Assembly: GCA_014730165.1 (NCBI GenBank)
Contig: WJIS01000185.1
Span: 1 to 32,371, forward strand
Direction of reading: 5' to 3'
Origin: Promethearchaeota archaeon
GTDB lineage: Archaea > Asgardarchaeota > Lokiarchaeia > Sigyniarchaeales > SOKP01
Length of the DNA stretch: 32,371 bases
Shown: positions 19,425 through 27,955 of the stretch, piece by piece
Layout: each line of letters starts with the position of its first letter
Numbering within the stretch: the first letter of the stretch is position 1
Notes under the pieces: model-generated
Databases searched by the model: none
Seen by the model: only the letters and a program-made list of their open reading frames with translations
Told to the model about the DNA's origin: nothing
Made by a program: the position numbers and the translations under genes

Positions 19425-20501
19425 ATGTTTATTAAAAAACACAATGATAGAAGCAACCCACCTATAGATCTTTTCCTTAGGAAAGATATTGTCACATCTA
19501 TGAATAAGGGAAATTTTGTAAGTGTCGCTGTTGAAATTAATGAGCGGTGTGCGGGCGGATGCTTATATTGCTATGCTAGCTCAGCGGAGGATGAAAGCCT
19601 TAGAGCTGATAACATTTCCTTAGAAAAACTAAAAGAGATTTTGGAGTTAAAGAAACTAGGATTAAAAGTTGTGCATTTCTATGGTGGCGACCAACTCATC
19701 CATCCTCAAATTAAGAAGATGCTCTTTTACACCATAAATGAAGGATTTGATATTCTTTTACCTCTTGCAGGCTTAATTCCTGAGTCAAAAGTGGACTGGT
19801 TAGTCGAGGCGCAAAATTTAGCCCGTTCAAAAAAACAAGAATTCCTTATTGGGATCCACATTGATAGCTTAGATCAAGAGATATATAACAAAACAAACGC
19901 CTATCCTAAGAGTTTACAATCAAAAATTGAAAGTTATCAAGCCCTATTGGATGCTGGCTTCCCCTCCGATAAAATTTATGGATGTACTACGCTAACCAAA
20001 CAAACGGGAGAGAAGATGATCGAATTATTAGATTGGTTTTATTCTAAGGGCACAAAGCACGTAGCCATTAATACTTTCAAACCTTTGGGACTTTCAAGGG
20101 ATCAAGGCGCTAAATGGGAACCCACTTTAGCTCAAATTGAAAAAGTATTCCGTCATCTTGGTAAAATTGAAGGGAAACATATGTTAATGGTGGGAAATAC
20201 CGATGGAAAGTATGCTTGCCAATCTCATATTGCTATTACGACCAATGGGAATGTTGTTCCATGTCTTTTTTTACGTGATTTCTCCGAAGGAAACATTTTT
20301 GAGGAAAATATAGTAGATATCGTAAAGAAGGGGAAAAAAAAGCTCAAACTTGATATAAAAGTTAAGGGAAAATGCGCGTCGTGTATCTCTAAAATGGTCT
20401 GTTATGGATGTAGGGCAAGTGCTTATCTTTATGCGGGTGATATTTCTGCGTCTGATCCTAAATGCTTTTTTAATCCCGATGCCCCTGAGAGATGCTTTTA
20501 A
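19425..20501 (+). CDS. Radical SAM protein with SPASM-like C-terminal domain
   Basis: CAGGCLYC (CX3CX2C) radical SAM motif; NGNVVPCLFLRDFSEGNI and CASCISKMVCYGCRASAYLYAGDISASDPKC SPASM-like cysteines. Confidence 0.92.
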   Translation: MFIKKHNDRSNPPIDLFLRKDIVTSMNKGNFVSVAVEINERCAGGCLYCYASSAEDESLRADNISLEKLKEILELKKLGLKVVHFYGGDQLIHPQIKKMLFYTINEGFDILLPLAGLIPESKVDWLVEAQNLARSKKQEFLIGIHIDSLDQEIYNKTNAYPKSLQSKIESYQALLDAGFPSDKIYGCTTLTKQTGEKMIELLDWFYSKGTKHVAINTFKPLGLSRDQGAKWEPTLAQIEKVFRHLGKIEGKHMLMVGNTDGKYACQSHIAITTNGNVVPCLFLRDFSEGNIFEENIVDIVKKGKKKLKLDIKVKGKCASCISKMVCYGCRASAYLYAGDISASDPKCFFNPDAPERCF

Positions 20502-20543
20502 TAACCCGCTTTTGTTTCAAATCTTTAAGCGTGAGGGGAACTT

Positions 20544-20621
20544 ATGAACCATTTTATAGACAAGGATTCATTTCTTTTTGATTTATACATAATATTAATA
20601 TCACTTCTGGGTATTAAATAA
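20544..20621 (+). CDS. Possible 25-aa small ORF
   Basis: MNHFIDKDSFLFDLYIILISLLGIK*, preceded by gtgagggg purine-rich RBS-like sequence. Confidence 0.2.
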   Translation: MNHFIDKDSFLFDLYIILISLLGIK

Positions 20622-20650
20622 TAAGTAGAAGAAACCAAAAGCCTGAATAA

Positions 20651-20780
20651 TTAAATCCTGAAAAAATTGATCATAACGGAGATCTTGAAATTTTTGTCTC
20701 AGGAACGGATAATAAGTTATTTGCTCTTGAGGGAAAAACCGGGACTCAAATATGGAATTCTACCATTGGTCCGATGCTAT
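20651..20780 (+). pseudogene. PQQ-like beta-propeller blade remnant
   Basis: Reading LNPEKIDHNGDLEIFVSGTDNKLFALEGKTGTQIWNSTIGP: canonical D-NGD-EIFV-S-DNKLFALxGKTGxxxW blade; no start codon, cut off at the CooT-like repeat. Confidence 0.65.
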
Positions 20781-21009
20781 ATATCTCACCCAACTTTTTT
20801 TGAAGGACATTTTAGGTGTTTCAGAGAAAGCGGATTCTGCGTTAATATATGATGTTGATACCTTGGACCAGACGTGTTCCCTTATTCAACATCCGCTGGT
20901 AAATCCGTTTCTTACTCTAATAAAAAAGATTACCCAAAACCAAGTTGAGGAGTCTGATATTGAGGCTCTACAAGAAAGATTAGAAGAGCTTAAAAAAGAT
21001 TTCGAATAA
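20752..21009 (+). pseudogene. 5'-truncated second copy of the CooT-like gene
   Basis: FLKDILGVSEKADSALIYDVDTLDQTCSLIQHPLVNPFLTLIKKITQNQVEESDIEALQERLEELKKDFE nearly identical to 17957-18259. The N-terminal 16 residues come from unrelated upstream sequence and lack the MCE start. Confidence 0.75.
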
Positions 21010-21064
21010 AAAGAAAAAAAGAAAAAAAATATACTTGTTATTGATAAGCTAAACGAAATTATCT
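20801..21064 (+). repeat. Direct repeat copy 2
   Basis: See 18051-18314. Confidence 0.92.
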
Positions 21065-21078
21065 TCCCTTTTAAAATT

Positions 21079-21228
21079 TTACTCGGGAGGGATAATTTCG
21101 ATTTCTATCGCTGAGACATTGCTTTCGGTACCATCTTTATTTGTCAGCTTCTCGGTTTCGATGGTAATATCGCCGTAGCTAGCTCCTTTGGCGAATCTTA
21201 TTGGGTAACCTTCTCGGATCTTGTGAGA
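21079..21228 (-). pseudogene. C-terminal remnant of an unidentified minus-strand gene
   Basis: Minus-strand reading RWSHKIREGYPIRFAKGASYGDITIETEKLTNKDGTESNVSAIEIEIIPPE*; protein-like composition, no start, interrupted at the MoxR junction by an in-frame stop. Confidence 0.45.
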
Positions 21229-21885
21229 CCAGCGACTTTAATTGGTTCTTTTGACCCCACTCTAGTTTTTAAATATGGATTTTCTCCAGAATCATATATT
21301 CCCGGTCCATTCACGTTAGCTGGATTAAAAGGTGGTGTATTTTTAGCAAATGAGTTTAATAGAGGTGATGAATACGTTTTGAATAGTATGCTCGATGCTA
21401 TGGAAGAGAGACGACTTTATATTCCACAACTTAAGACATGGTTAAAAGTTCATAATGATTTCTATGTAATTGCGGCGATGAATCCCGCAGAATTAAAAGG
21501 AACTAGAAAATTGCCATCCGCAATAAAAGACCGAATAAAGGTTTGGATCCATTTAGATTATCCCCCTAAATCTCTCGAACAGAAAATTATGATCGGAAAT
21601 TGTCCCGAATACAAATTATCAGCACTAACTCAAGAGAAGATAATAGAATTAATAATTCAATGTAGAAATCATCCATTAGTAGAGAAACCGCCTAGTCTTA
21701 GAACAAGTATTGGGATTGCTAGATTTGTATCTGAAAGAGCGCAAAGATTAGGTAAAAAGGTTGATAATAAATTAATAGCTGAATCCGCTAAACTAATATT
21801 ACCTGATTCTACTGAATTAAAACCCGGAAAAAACATAAATAAGTTTTTGAAAGATATATTGGTCAAAGTTGTCGGAGTATATTAA
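21223..21885 (+). pseudogene. MoxR-type AAA+ ATPase lacking its N-terminus (no Walker A)
   Basis: TLIGSFDPTLVFKYGFSPESYIPGPFTLAGLKGGVFLANEFNRGDE (Walker B) ... AMEERRLYIPQL ... FYVIAAMNPAELKGTRKLPSAIKDRIKV are MoxR; no GxxGxGKT upstream. The GTG start lies in unrelated sequence. Confidence 0.75.
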
Positions 21886-21904
21886 TACTTATTGATGAAA
21901 GGAT

Positions 21905-24463
21905 GTGAGTCAAATAAAGATTGATAAAGGTAATATCGGTGATTATTCAAATAATCGTGTACTTGAATGGAAACCAATCTTTTTTGCAATTGAATTTATT
22001 TATCGTATGAGACGAAGGAAACATAAATTATTAAACATCCCAAGCACAAGACAGGCAATTGCTATTCCAAAATTGATTAGTGCAATTTATCATCGAAAAT
22101 ACAATTTAATTCCAGATGATTTTATAAAAGCTGCTGTAATAACTACGCCTATTGAAGATCAAGAGATTGCTCGAAAAATTGCGTTTGACATAATTTTTTC
22201 TGATAAGAAAAAGTCAAAATTAATCAATTCATCAACACTAGACAATAACTTAATGCAAATTGACGAAGAGAATGATGACGATGATTTGATGGAAAATTTA
22301 ATCGGTGACATTTTCGATTCTAAAATAGATTTAGAAAATTTTGATACAGAGGAAGAGATCAATCAAACTCTAAATGATTTGGAGAGTTTGGGAGATTTTG
22401 TAAATAATTTCTTTGATAAAGCAGCTCTCTCTGAAGAACCCTTCTTTAGTTTGTTAAGTTTTTTGCAATCGAGAGGAGGTTATAGCGAAATGTTGAAGAA
22501 AGGTCTTACTGAATTAGAAAAAGTCCAGAAATTTACCCACAAATCATTTATTCGAGACATTAATAATTTATCACCTACAGATGTAAGTTCTGTAGTTAAT
22601 TTGGGGTGGGGAGATGATTTGATGGATCAATCAAAAATTCCGTGGATAAGAATAGCAGCACAATATTGTATGGAATCAAAAGATTTTCAGTCAAAATTAT
22701 CTAAAACTTTAAAAAACGATGAAATTGGTATATGTGCTAATACTCTGGGATATCTTGAAAAAGTTGGAATGGATAAATCTAAAGTTGAAAAACTAGCTAA
22801 TCAGCTAATTGAAAGATCAGAAAATCTTATGGAAATTATGGAAATTTCGGGTGTTTTAAACTATATACCTGATTTTAATATTGATAAGATTTTAGATAAT
22901 AGCTTGGATAAGGATTTAGCTACATCATTTCATATAAGTCGGCAATTAGATAAACAATTTAATTCGAAATTAACAAAAGAGTTATTTACTAAATGGGTTA
23001 GTAAAAATTCTTCTCCAAAATTATCCGAATTATTTCAAGCTCAAACAAATATTTCAAGATGGAAAGAAACAGTAGAAAAAAAAATAAATCAAATAATTGA
23101 TGATTTTCTTTCTCATAACGGTCATGCTTCGTACGATTTAGAGGATCTTTCCCATAAATTAATGCACTATGCAGATAAAGCAGATCTTGAATTCTGCAGG
23201 GAAGTATTTGCTGGGATGGCCTCTAAAGTTGGAATGCAATCACTAAAAGCAGCTCATAATCAAAAAAGACTTGAAGATGCACTTAAATCCTTGATAGAAA
23301 ATCAAATTACCATAGATAAAGTAGAAGTGATTGATTATGCCAAAACACTAAAAATTCCGGAAGAAAAGATTCTAGAGATATTGGGTGGTAGTTTTGAGAT
23401 TTTGAAATCTCTTTTTTTGAAAAACATATCCAATTTCGAAAGGTATAATAGAATTCTAAAAAATCTAAAATCTCTGACAATGTCTCAAATAGAGGATATT
23501 AGCCGGATAGCTATAAATAACGAGAATTTTGCAGGATTAGCCGCAATAGGACATTATGATCTTGGAAAGTCTTTTAAATCAGTTTCAAAAATTGGAAAAT
23601 CCGCTCAGAAACTCCTAGCGGAATCATTATCCGCTGGACCTGGTGATAATTTATTAATACAATGGTTTATGCACCGTCGTCAAGTTCCTCAGCATCTCAA
23701 AGATTTTGTACAAAATCTTGTTAAGGATGCTCTTATAAAAATTGCTCTAAGTTTCATATCAAATCAGAGAGGTAGTGGAGAGAAGGGATTGATTCCTACC
23801 AATCAATTGCGCATGTTTATTGAAGGAGATGATATGGATCTAATTGATATTGATGCATCAATAGAAAATATTATTATGCAAGGTAAATCATTAAATATGA
23901 TAACTATTGATGACCTAATGGTCAGAAAAACAGAAAAAGGTAGGGTTTCCATATGTTTTCTATTAGATATCTCTGGTTCTATGAGCGGAATGAAATTAGC
24001 AGCATGCTCTATAGCCGTTATGGTGTTAATCGGGTCTTTACAAGCAGAAGAGGTAGCTATTTGCTTCTTTGAATCGAATACACATATTGTAAAAGAATTT
24101 GGTGATAAAAAGACTTTAGAAGAAGTTGCTGATGAATTATTAGTCTTATCAGCACGAGGAGGTACTCAAGTTCAAGCAGCTTTAAAATGGGGGGCGCAAC
24201 AGTTAGAAGAGACATTGACTGAAACAAAGTTTTGTTTTCTTTTAACCGATTGTCAATTTTCTGAATCAAAAGACCAGATTGTGAAAGAAATGGAAGAGTA
24301 TCTCAATCAAAAGGTAAAATTCATTTTAGGTGTTAATACAAAATCTTATAGTAAAAATTACGCTGATTGGATTTTAGACACAACTAAAGGTGAAATAGTT
24401 CATATTTTAAATATTATGGATATTCCAAAGATCCTAACGGATCTTCTTGATAATATTGGCTAA
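21905..24463 (+). CDS. Large von Willebrand factor A (VWA) domain protein, MoxR-associated
   Basis: C-terminal MIDAS FLLDISGSMSGMKLAACSIAVMVLIG, ARGGTQVQAALKWG, CFLLTDCQFSESKDQI; immediately downstream of MoxR. Long helical N-terminus. Confidence 0.87.
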   Translation: MSQIKIDKGNIGDYSNNRVLEWKPIFFAIEFIYRMRRRKHKLLNIPSTRQAIAIPKLISAIYHRKYNLIPDDFIKAAVITTPIEDQEIARKIAFDIIFSDKKKSKLINSSTLDNNLMQIDEENDDDDLMENLIGDIFDSKIDLENFDTEEEINQTLNDLESLGDFVNNFFDKAALSEEPFFSLLSFLQSRGGYSEMLKKGLTELEKVQKFTHKSFIRDINNLSPTDVSSVVNLGWGDDLMDQSKIPWIRIAAQYCMESKDFQSKLSKTLKNDEIGICANTLGYLEKVGMDKSKVEKLANQLIERSENLMEIMEISGVLNYIPDFNIDKILDNSLDKDLATSFHISRQLDKQFNSKLTKELFTKWVSKNSSPKLSELFQAQTNISRWKETVEKKINQIIDDFLSHNGHASYDLEDLSHKLMHYADKADLEFCREVFAGMASKVGMQSLKAAHNQKRLEDALKSLIENQITIDKVEVIDYAKTLKIPEEKILEILGGSFEILKSLFLKNISNFERYNRILKNLKSLTMSQIEDISRIAINNENFAGLAAIGHYDLGKSFKSVSKIGKSAQKLLAESLSAGPGDNLLIQWFMHRRQVPQHLKDFVQNLVKDALIKIALSFISNQRGSGEKGLIPTNQLRMFIEGDDMDLIDIDASIENIIMQGKSLNMITIDDLMVRKTEKGRVSICFLLDISGSMSGMKLAACSIAVMVLIGSLQAEEVAICFFESNTHIVKEFGDKKTLEEVADELLVLSARGGTQVQAALKWGAQQLEETLTETKFCFLLTDCQFSESKDQIVKEMEEYLNQKVKFILGVNTKSYSKNYADWILDTTKGEIVHILNIMDIPKILTDLLDNIG

Positions 24464-24507
24464 AAAGTATGAGTTATTAAGTATCAAAAAATTGAACTTG
24501 TATTTAA

Positions 24508-26016
24508 TTACCAGAAGTTGAACTTTCCACGACTAAGAACATGATTAGGATCAAGAGAGTTTTTGATATTTTTCATAAAATTAAGGTATGATTCATCAAA
24601 AGCACTCATATCGATAAGCAATCTACTTAGAATATCACCACACATATACCAAGAGACGCCGTGTTTTGTAAGTCTTTTTAACATTGATTTCCATAATTTC
24701 ATATTAATTTCTTTAATTTCATCGTATACTTTGTCTTTATGATAACTTTCGAAACTTGTAAACCCCGCTGTTAATTCTACAGTATTATCTTCAATTAAAA
24801 TTATAGGACCTGCACCTGAAATGGGTCTCATTCCAGTAATATCTAATATTTTCTTCATCTCATCTGAATTTTCCATATCCCATAATTCTAAATCCTTCAA
24901 TATTTTTGGATAATTATTAATAGAAGTTTTACATTCGGCATCTAATGGCATAAAACCAGGTACTAAACCCCATAAGTTATGAGCAATTAACCAGTGACCT
25001 TGTTCTTCATAATGCCATTTTCCGATGTTACCATCTGAAATTTCAGGTCCAAGATCTTGGGCTTTATTTTCAAGAAAGATTTTATCTAACTCTTTTACAC
25101 TCTCAGCAAGCTCCACTTCCGAATTTGCTTCAATTGTATAAAACATAATACCGCGCTTTCTCTTTAAATCCTCCCATAATGGAAAAATACCTTGCTGTAC
25201 CCCTACACTCACTAAGAGATCCATAAAATACATTGAATCATATACCTCTATTCCTTTATGTCTAATTTTATTAAAAATCATAGAGGATAATTCTAATGAT
25301 TTTCTTGGAAGTAAATAAGTTTTATACGCTACGTAAGGAGGTTTTGGATAGACTTTAAGTGAGACTTTAGTTTTCACACCCATAATTCCGTTATCTCCCA
25401 TAAAGATACTAGCAAGATCGGGACCATTTCCATAACGATTGAATGGTTTTGTGGAGAATTTATTTGCTTGAGACCCAGTTTCAATTATTTCACCTTGGGG
25501 GAGAACAACTTCCATCGAAACTACATGTTTTGTACAAGGACCGTATTTAGCACCACCTCCTCCGCCAACCGAATGATGGGATATTCCCCCACCAACAGAG
25601 GCAGTAAGACCGCTACCAGGTCCAAGACAGCCAGTATAAAGTCCATAATTTGAGAGATATTCATTCAATTTAGCCCATGAAATCCCAGCCTCCATAGTAA
25701 CGATGAGATTATCCGTATCTAAATTTAGAATGTTTTCCATTCGTTTCATATCTAACACAATTCCACTATCTTCTAATGGTTTACTTCCTCCAAATTCGCA
25801 ACACCCTCCTCCACGAGGTATTACTGGGACATTAGATTCGTTTGCAATTTTAAGGATTTCAGATATCTCATTGGCGTCTTTAGGTCTGATGACATATTCA
25901 GGAATTCCTTGCTGTATGGAATCTACTACTCTTGAATATGCATGTCGAATATTGATATCATTTGAAATGAATTTTGTTGACACAACATCTTTTAATTTAT
26001 TGAAAACATCAACCAT
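24508..26016 (-). CDS. FAD-binding oxidoreductase (GlcD type), paralog of 14961-16478
   Basis: VIRPKDANEISEILKIANESNVPVIPRGGGCCEFGGSKP; GPGSGLTASVGGGISHHSVGGGGGAKYG; colinear with the other copy over its full length. Confidence 0.92.
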   Translation of the reverse strand: MVDVFNKLKDVVSTKFISNDINIRHAYSRVVDSIQQGIPEYVIRPKDANEISEILKIANESNVPVIPRGGGCCEFGGSKPLEDSGIVLDMKRMENILNLDTDNLIVTMEAGISWAKLNEYLSNYGLYTGCLGPGSGLTASVGGGISHHSVGGGGGAKYGPCTKHVVSMEVVLPQGEIIETGSQANKFSTKPFNRYGNGPDLASIFMGDNGIMGVKTKVSLKVYPKPPYVAYKTYLLPRKSLELSSMIFNKIRHKGIEVYDSMYFMDLLVSVGVQQGIFPLWEDLKRKRGIMFYTIEANSEVELAESVKELDKIFLENKAQDLGPEISDGNIGKWHYEEQGHWLIAHNLWGLVPGFMPLDAECKTSINNYPKILKDLELWDMENSDEMKKILDITGMRPISGAGPIILIEDNTVELTAGFTSFESYHKDKVYDEIKEINMKLWKSMLKRLTKHGVSWYMCGDILSRLLIDMSAFDESYLNFMKNIKNSLDPNHVLSRGKFNFW

Positions 26017-26100
26017 TTTTTCATTCTCACTACTGAATACTCTTTTTAATAGATACTAGGAAGAATGATATATTTAAAAATATTTAAATAATCATAGAAA

Positions 26101-26715
26101 ATGGATCGAAATTCTATTAATATAATTTCAAAAATTGTATTGACATGTGTTGTAATCATCCTTATAATAATTCAATATGATCTCCAGTATGTATTACTGA
26201 TTAATATCAACATAAATAATTTTTTTATAGTTATCATTTCGTTTCTTATTCTTTTATTCATAGGGTTGTTGATTGTATACTTTGGTTTTTCAAGAGAATG
26301 CTTGGAAATAATGGAAAATCATGAAGTAGTCAATGGGCTATTAAGAGGTCAGTTTAATGTTCTGTATCTTTCATTTCTGATAACAATGATAATGGAAGAG
26401 TTAATTTTTAGATATCTTATTATCAAAATTCTTAAATACGTTTTTTTAGAGGAATTTATTGTAATTCTGATTTCAGCCGTAATTTTCTCATTATATCATA
26501 TTCATATCTGGTTTGAATTTAAGAAATTTCGTATAACGCTATCATATATTTCTTTCTCTTTTTTGGTGGGGCTATTTCTAAATAACGTATTCTATAGATT
26601 AGGCCTACTGTTCTGCATTATTCTACATTACGTAATAGCATTATTTGTCTATTTTCTACTTTCAAGAAGAATTGAAAAATATCGTGATAACTCAAAAATC
26701 ATAAGACAAGTTTAA
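26101..26715 (+). CDS. CPBP-family intramembrane metalloprotease
   Basis: Multi-TM with MEELIFRYLII (EExxFR motif), SLYHIHIWF and later IILHYVIAL histidines. Confidence 0.82.
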   Translation: MDRNSINIISKIVLTCVVIILIIIQYDLQYVLLINININNFFIVIISFLILLFIGLLIVYFGFSRECLEIMENHEVVNGLLRGQFNVLYLSFLITMIMEELIFRYLIIKILKYVFLEEFIVILISAVIFSLYHIHIWFEFKKFRITLSYISFSFLVGLFLNNVFYRLGLLFCIILHYVIALFVYFLLSRRIEKYRDNSKIIRQV

Positions 26716-26753
26716 TTAATCATAAATAATCAAAATAAAGAAGGTAACAAGCC

Positions 26754-27635
26754 ATGAAATTCTTTTTTAGAGAGTTAAAAGAGCAAGACATTCCCCAAAT
26801 CAATGAGATCTCTAAAAATATTTGGGAAGGTGAAGATTATGTGCCTTATATTATAGATGATTGGTTAAATGATGAGCAGTCATTTAACTATGGTGTGTTT
26901 TCAGATAAAGAAAAAACTATTCTGATTGCATTTGGTAGAATTAAATTTTTATCCGAATCTCTTTATTGGTTAGAAGGCGGAAGAGTTCGAAAAGACTTTC
27001 AAGGAAAAGGTATTGGAACTCAAATGATGGAATTTTCTTTAAACTATTGTAAGAAGAATGATATTGGAATAATACAATATGATACAGCATCAACCAATGA
27101 AGCTTCGGTAGCACTTGCAGAAAAATATGGTTTTCAAAAAAAACTTAGTATGTATGTTCTTGAAGCATCTCCAAAATTAAATTCATTAATTAATACTGAT
27201 AGTAGTGATTATAAGTTAGTTAAAAAATTGGATCTCGAAACTGCTCTTTCCAAATATAGAGAAATCCTTCCAGAAAAACAATCCGAAATTTGTATTGGTT
27301 GGTCTTATATCCCTCTTAGATTAAAGCATTTGAAAAGCAATGAATGGCGTTGGATATCCATGAATGATGGTATATTACATGAAATCTCAAAAAAGAGAAA
27401 AAATCACATAGAAGGAACAGAAAAAAGTGAAATATGGTTTATTACATATGGAAATGTAAGTTCTGTCGAGAAATTGGTTAAATTTGCTATTAATGATGTT
27501 AAAAATAGAGAAATAATAAATGAATTGGATATTTTCTGTGAAGAGAAACATTTAAGTAGTGTAAAGAAACTTGGATTTAAATTCTGGGAAGATACTCGGG
27601 TAAAAGTCGTTCTTTTTGAGAAGAATGTTAAGTGA
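26754..27635 (+). CDS. GNAT-family N-acetyltransferase
   Basis: FRELKEQDIPQINEISKNIWEGED... EGGRVRKDFQGKGIGTQMMEFSLNYCKKN (motif A) ... NEASVALAEKYGFQKK. Confidence 0.88.
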   Translation: MKFFFRELKEQDIPQINEISKNIWEGEDYVPYIIDDWLNDEQSFNYGVFSDKEKTILIAFGRIKFLSESLYWLEGGRVRKDFQGKGIGTQMMEFSLNYCKKNDIGIIQYDTASTNEASVALAEKYGFQKKLSMYVLEASPKLNSLINTDSSDYKLVKKLDLETALSKYREILPEKQSEICIGWSYIPLRLKHLKSNEWRWISMNDGILHEISKKRKNHIEGTEKSEIWFITYGNVSSVEKLVKFAINDVKNREIINELDIFCEEKHLSSVKKLGFKFWEDTRVKVVLFEKNVK

Positions 27636-27639
27636 ATTA

Positions 27640-27930
27640 CGCACCCCCTAAAGGGGGTGGTTTCAACCATTCGGCTATGTCTTTACGACACTAACTTCAT
27701 TCGGTTGTTCGGGGCATTCACTTGTCCCCCATTCCATTGAACTCATTATCCAATGGACTAATGTGTTGTTCCTCCCTTCGTCATTTATTCCCGACTCGGG
27801 AATAGTTTTCTCCACTTTGGGGAACTCCCACTATATGATAGTAGTGCTGTATCTAAAAATGAGAGGGTGTGCCGAATTAATAACTTACCAATACGATTCC
27901 TCTCCCCCTTGAAGGGGTGAGTTTTCTCGC
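27640..27930 (-). mobile_element. IS200/IS605-type relic (non-autonomous, TnpB tail plus omega-RNA-like right end)
   Basis: On the minus strand: left hairpin ACTCACCCCTTCAAGGGGGAGAG; right end CCCCGAACAACCGAATGAAGTTAGTGTCGTAAAGACATAGCCGAATGGTTGAAACCACCCCCTTTAGGGGGTG. Palindromes at both ends and locally higher GC than the flanks. Confidence 0.72.
27675..27830 (-). pseudogene. TnpB C-terminal-tail-like remnant
   Basis: Minus-strand reading WEFPKVEKTIPESGINDEGRNNTLVHWIMSSMEWGTSECPEQPNEVSVVKT*, positioned as TnpB tails are relative to the right end. Confidence 0.5.
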
Positions 27931-27955
27931 ATTATCAATGATAAAATCAAAAAAA

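Noticed and set aside
20667-20852. Plus-strand 61-aa ORF
   Set aside because: Out of frame with both the PQQ-blade remnant and the CooT-like repeat; chance ORF over the junction.
18700-21064. RiPP cluster hypothesis (radical SAM modifying the duplicated small proteins)
   Set aside because: The duplicated small proteins look like CooT-type folded proteins with no core/leader architecture, and copy 2 is truncated; insufficient support.
21669-24269. Minus-strand ORFs 21669-21866, 22159-22362 and 24057-24269
   Set aside because: Antisense to the MoxR/VWA genes; Ser-rich or low-complexity shadows.
25468-26059. Plus-strand ORFs 25468-25653 and 25703-26059
   Set aside because: Antisense to the second FAD oxidase.
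27640-27662. Reading the gcaccccctaaagggggtgg hairpin as a simple transcription terminator for the GNAT gene
   Set aside because: A second similar hairpin ~260 bp away, the TnpB-tail reading and the omegaRNA-like sequence fit an IS605 relic better.
27404-27670. Minus-strand 88-aa ORF
   Set aside because: Antisense to GNAT, and its 5' end lies in the IS605 right-end palindrome.
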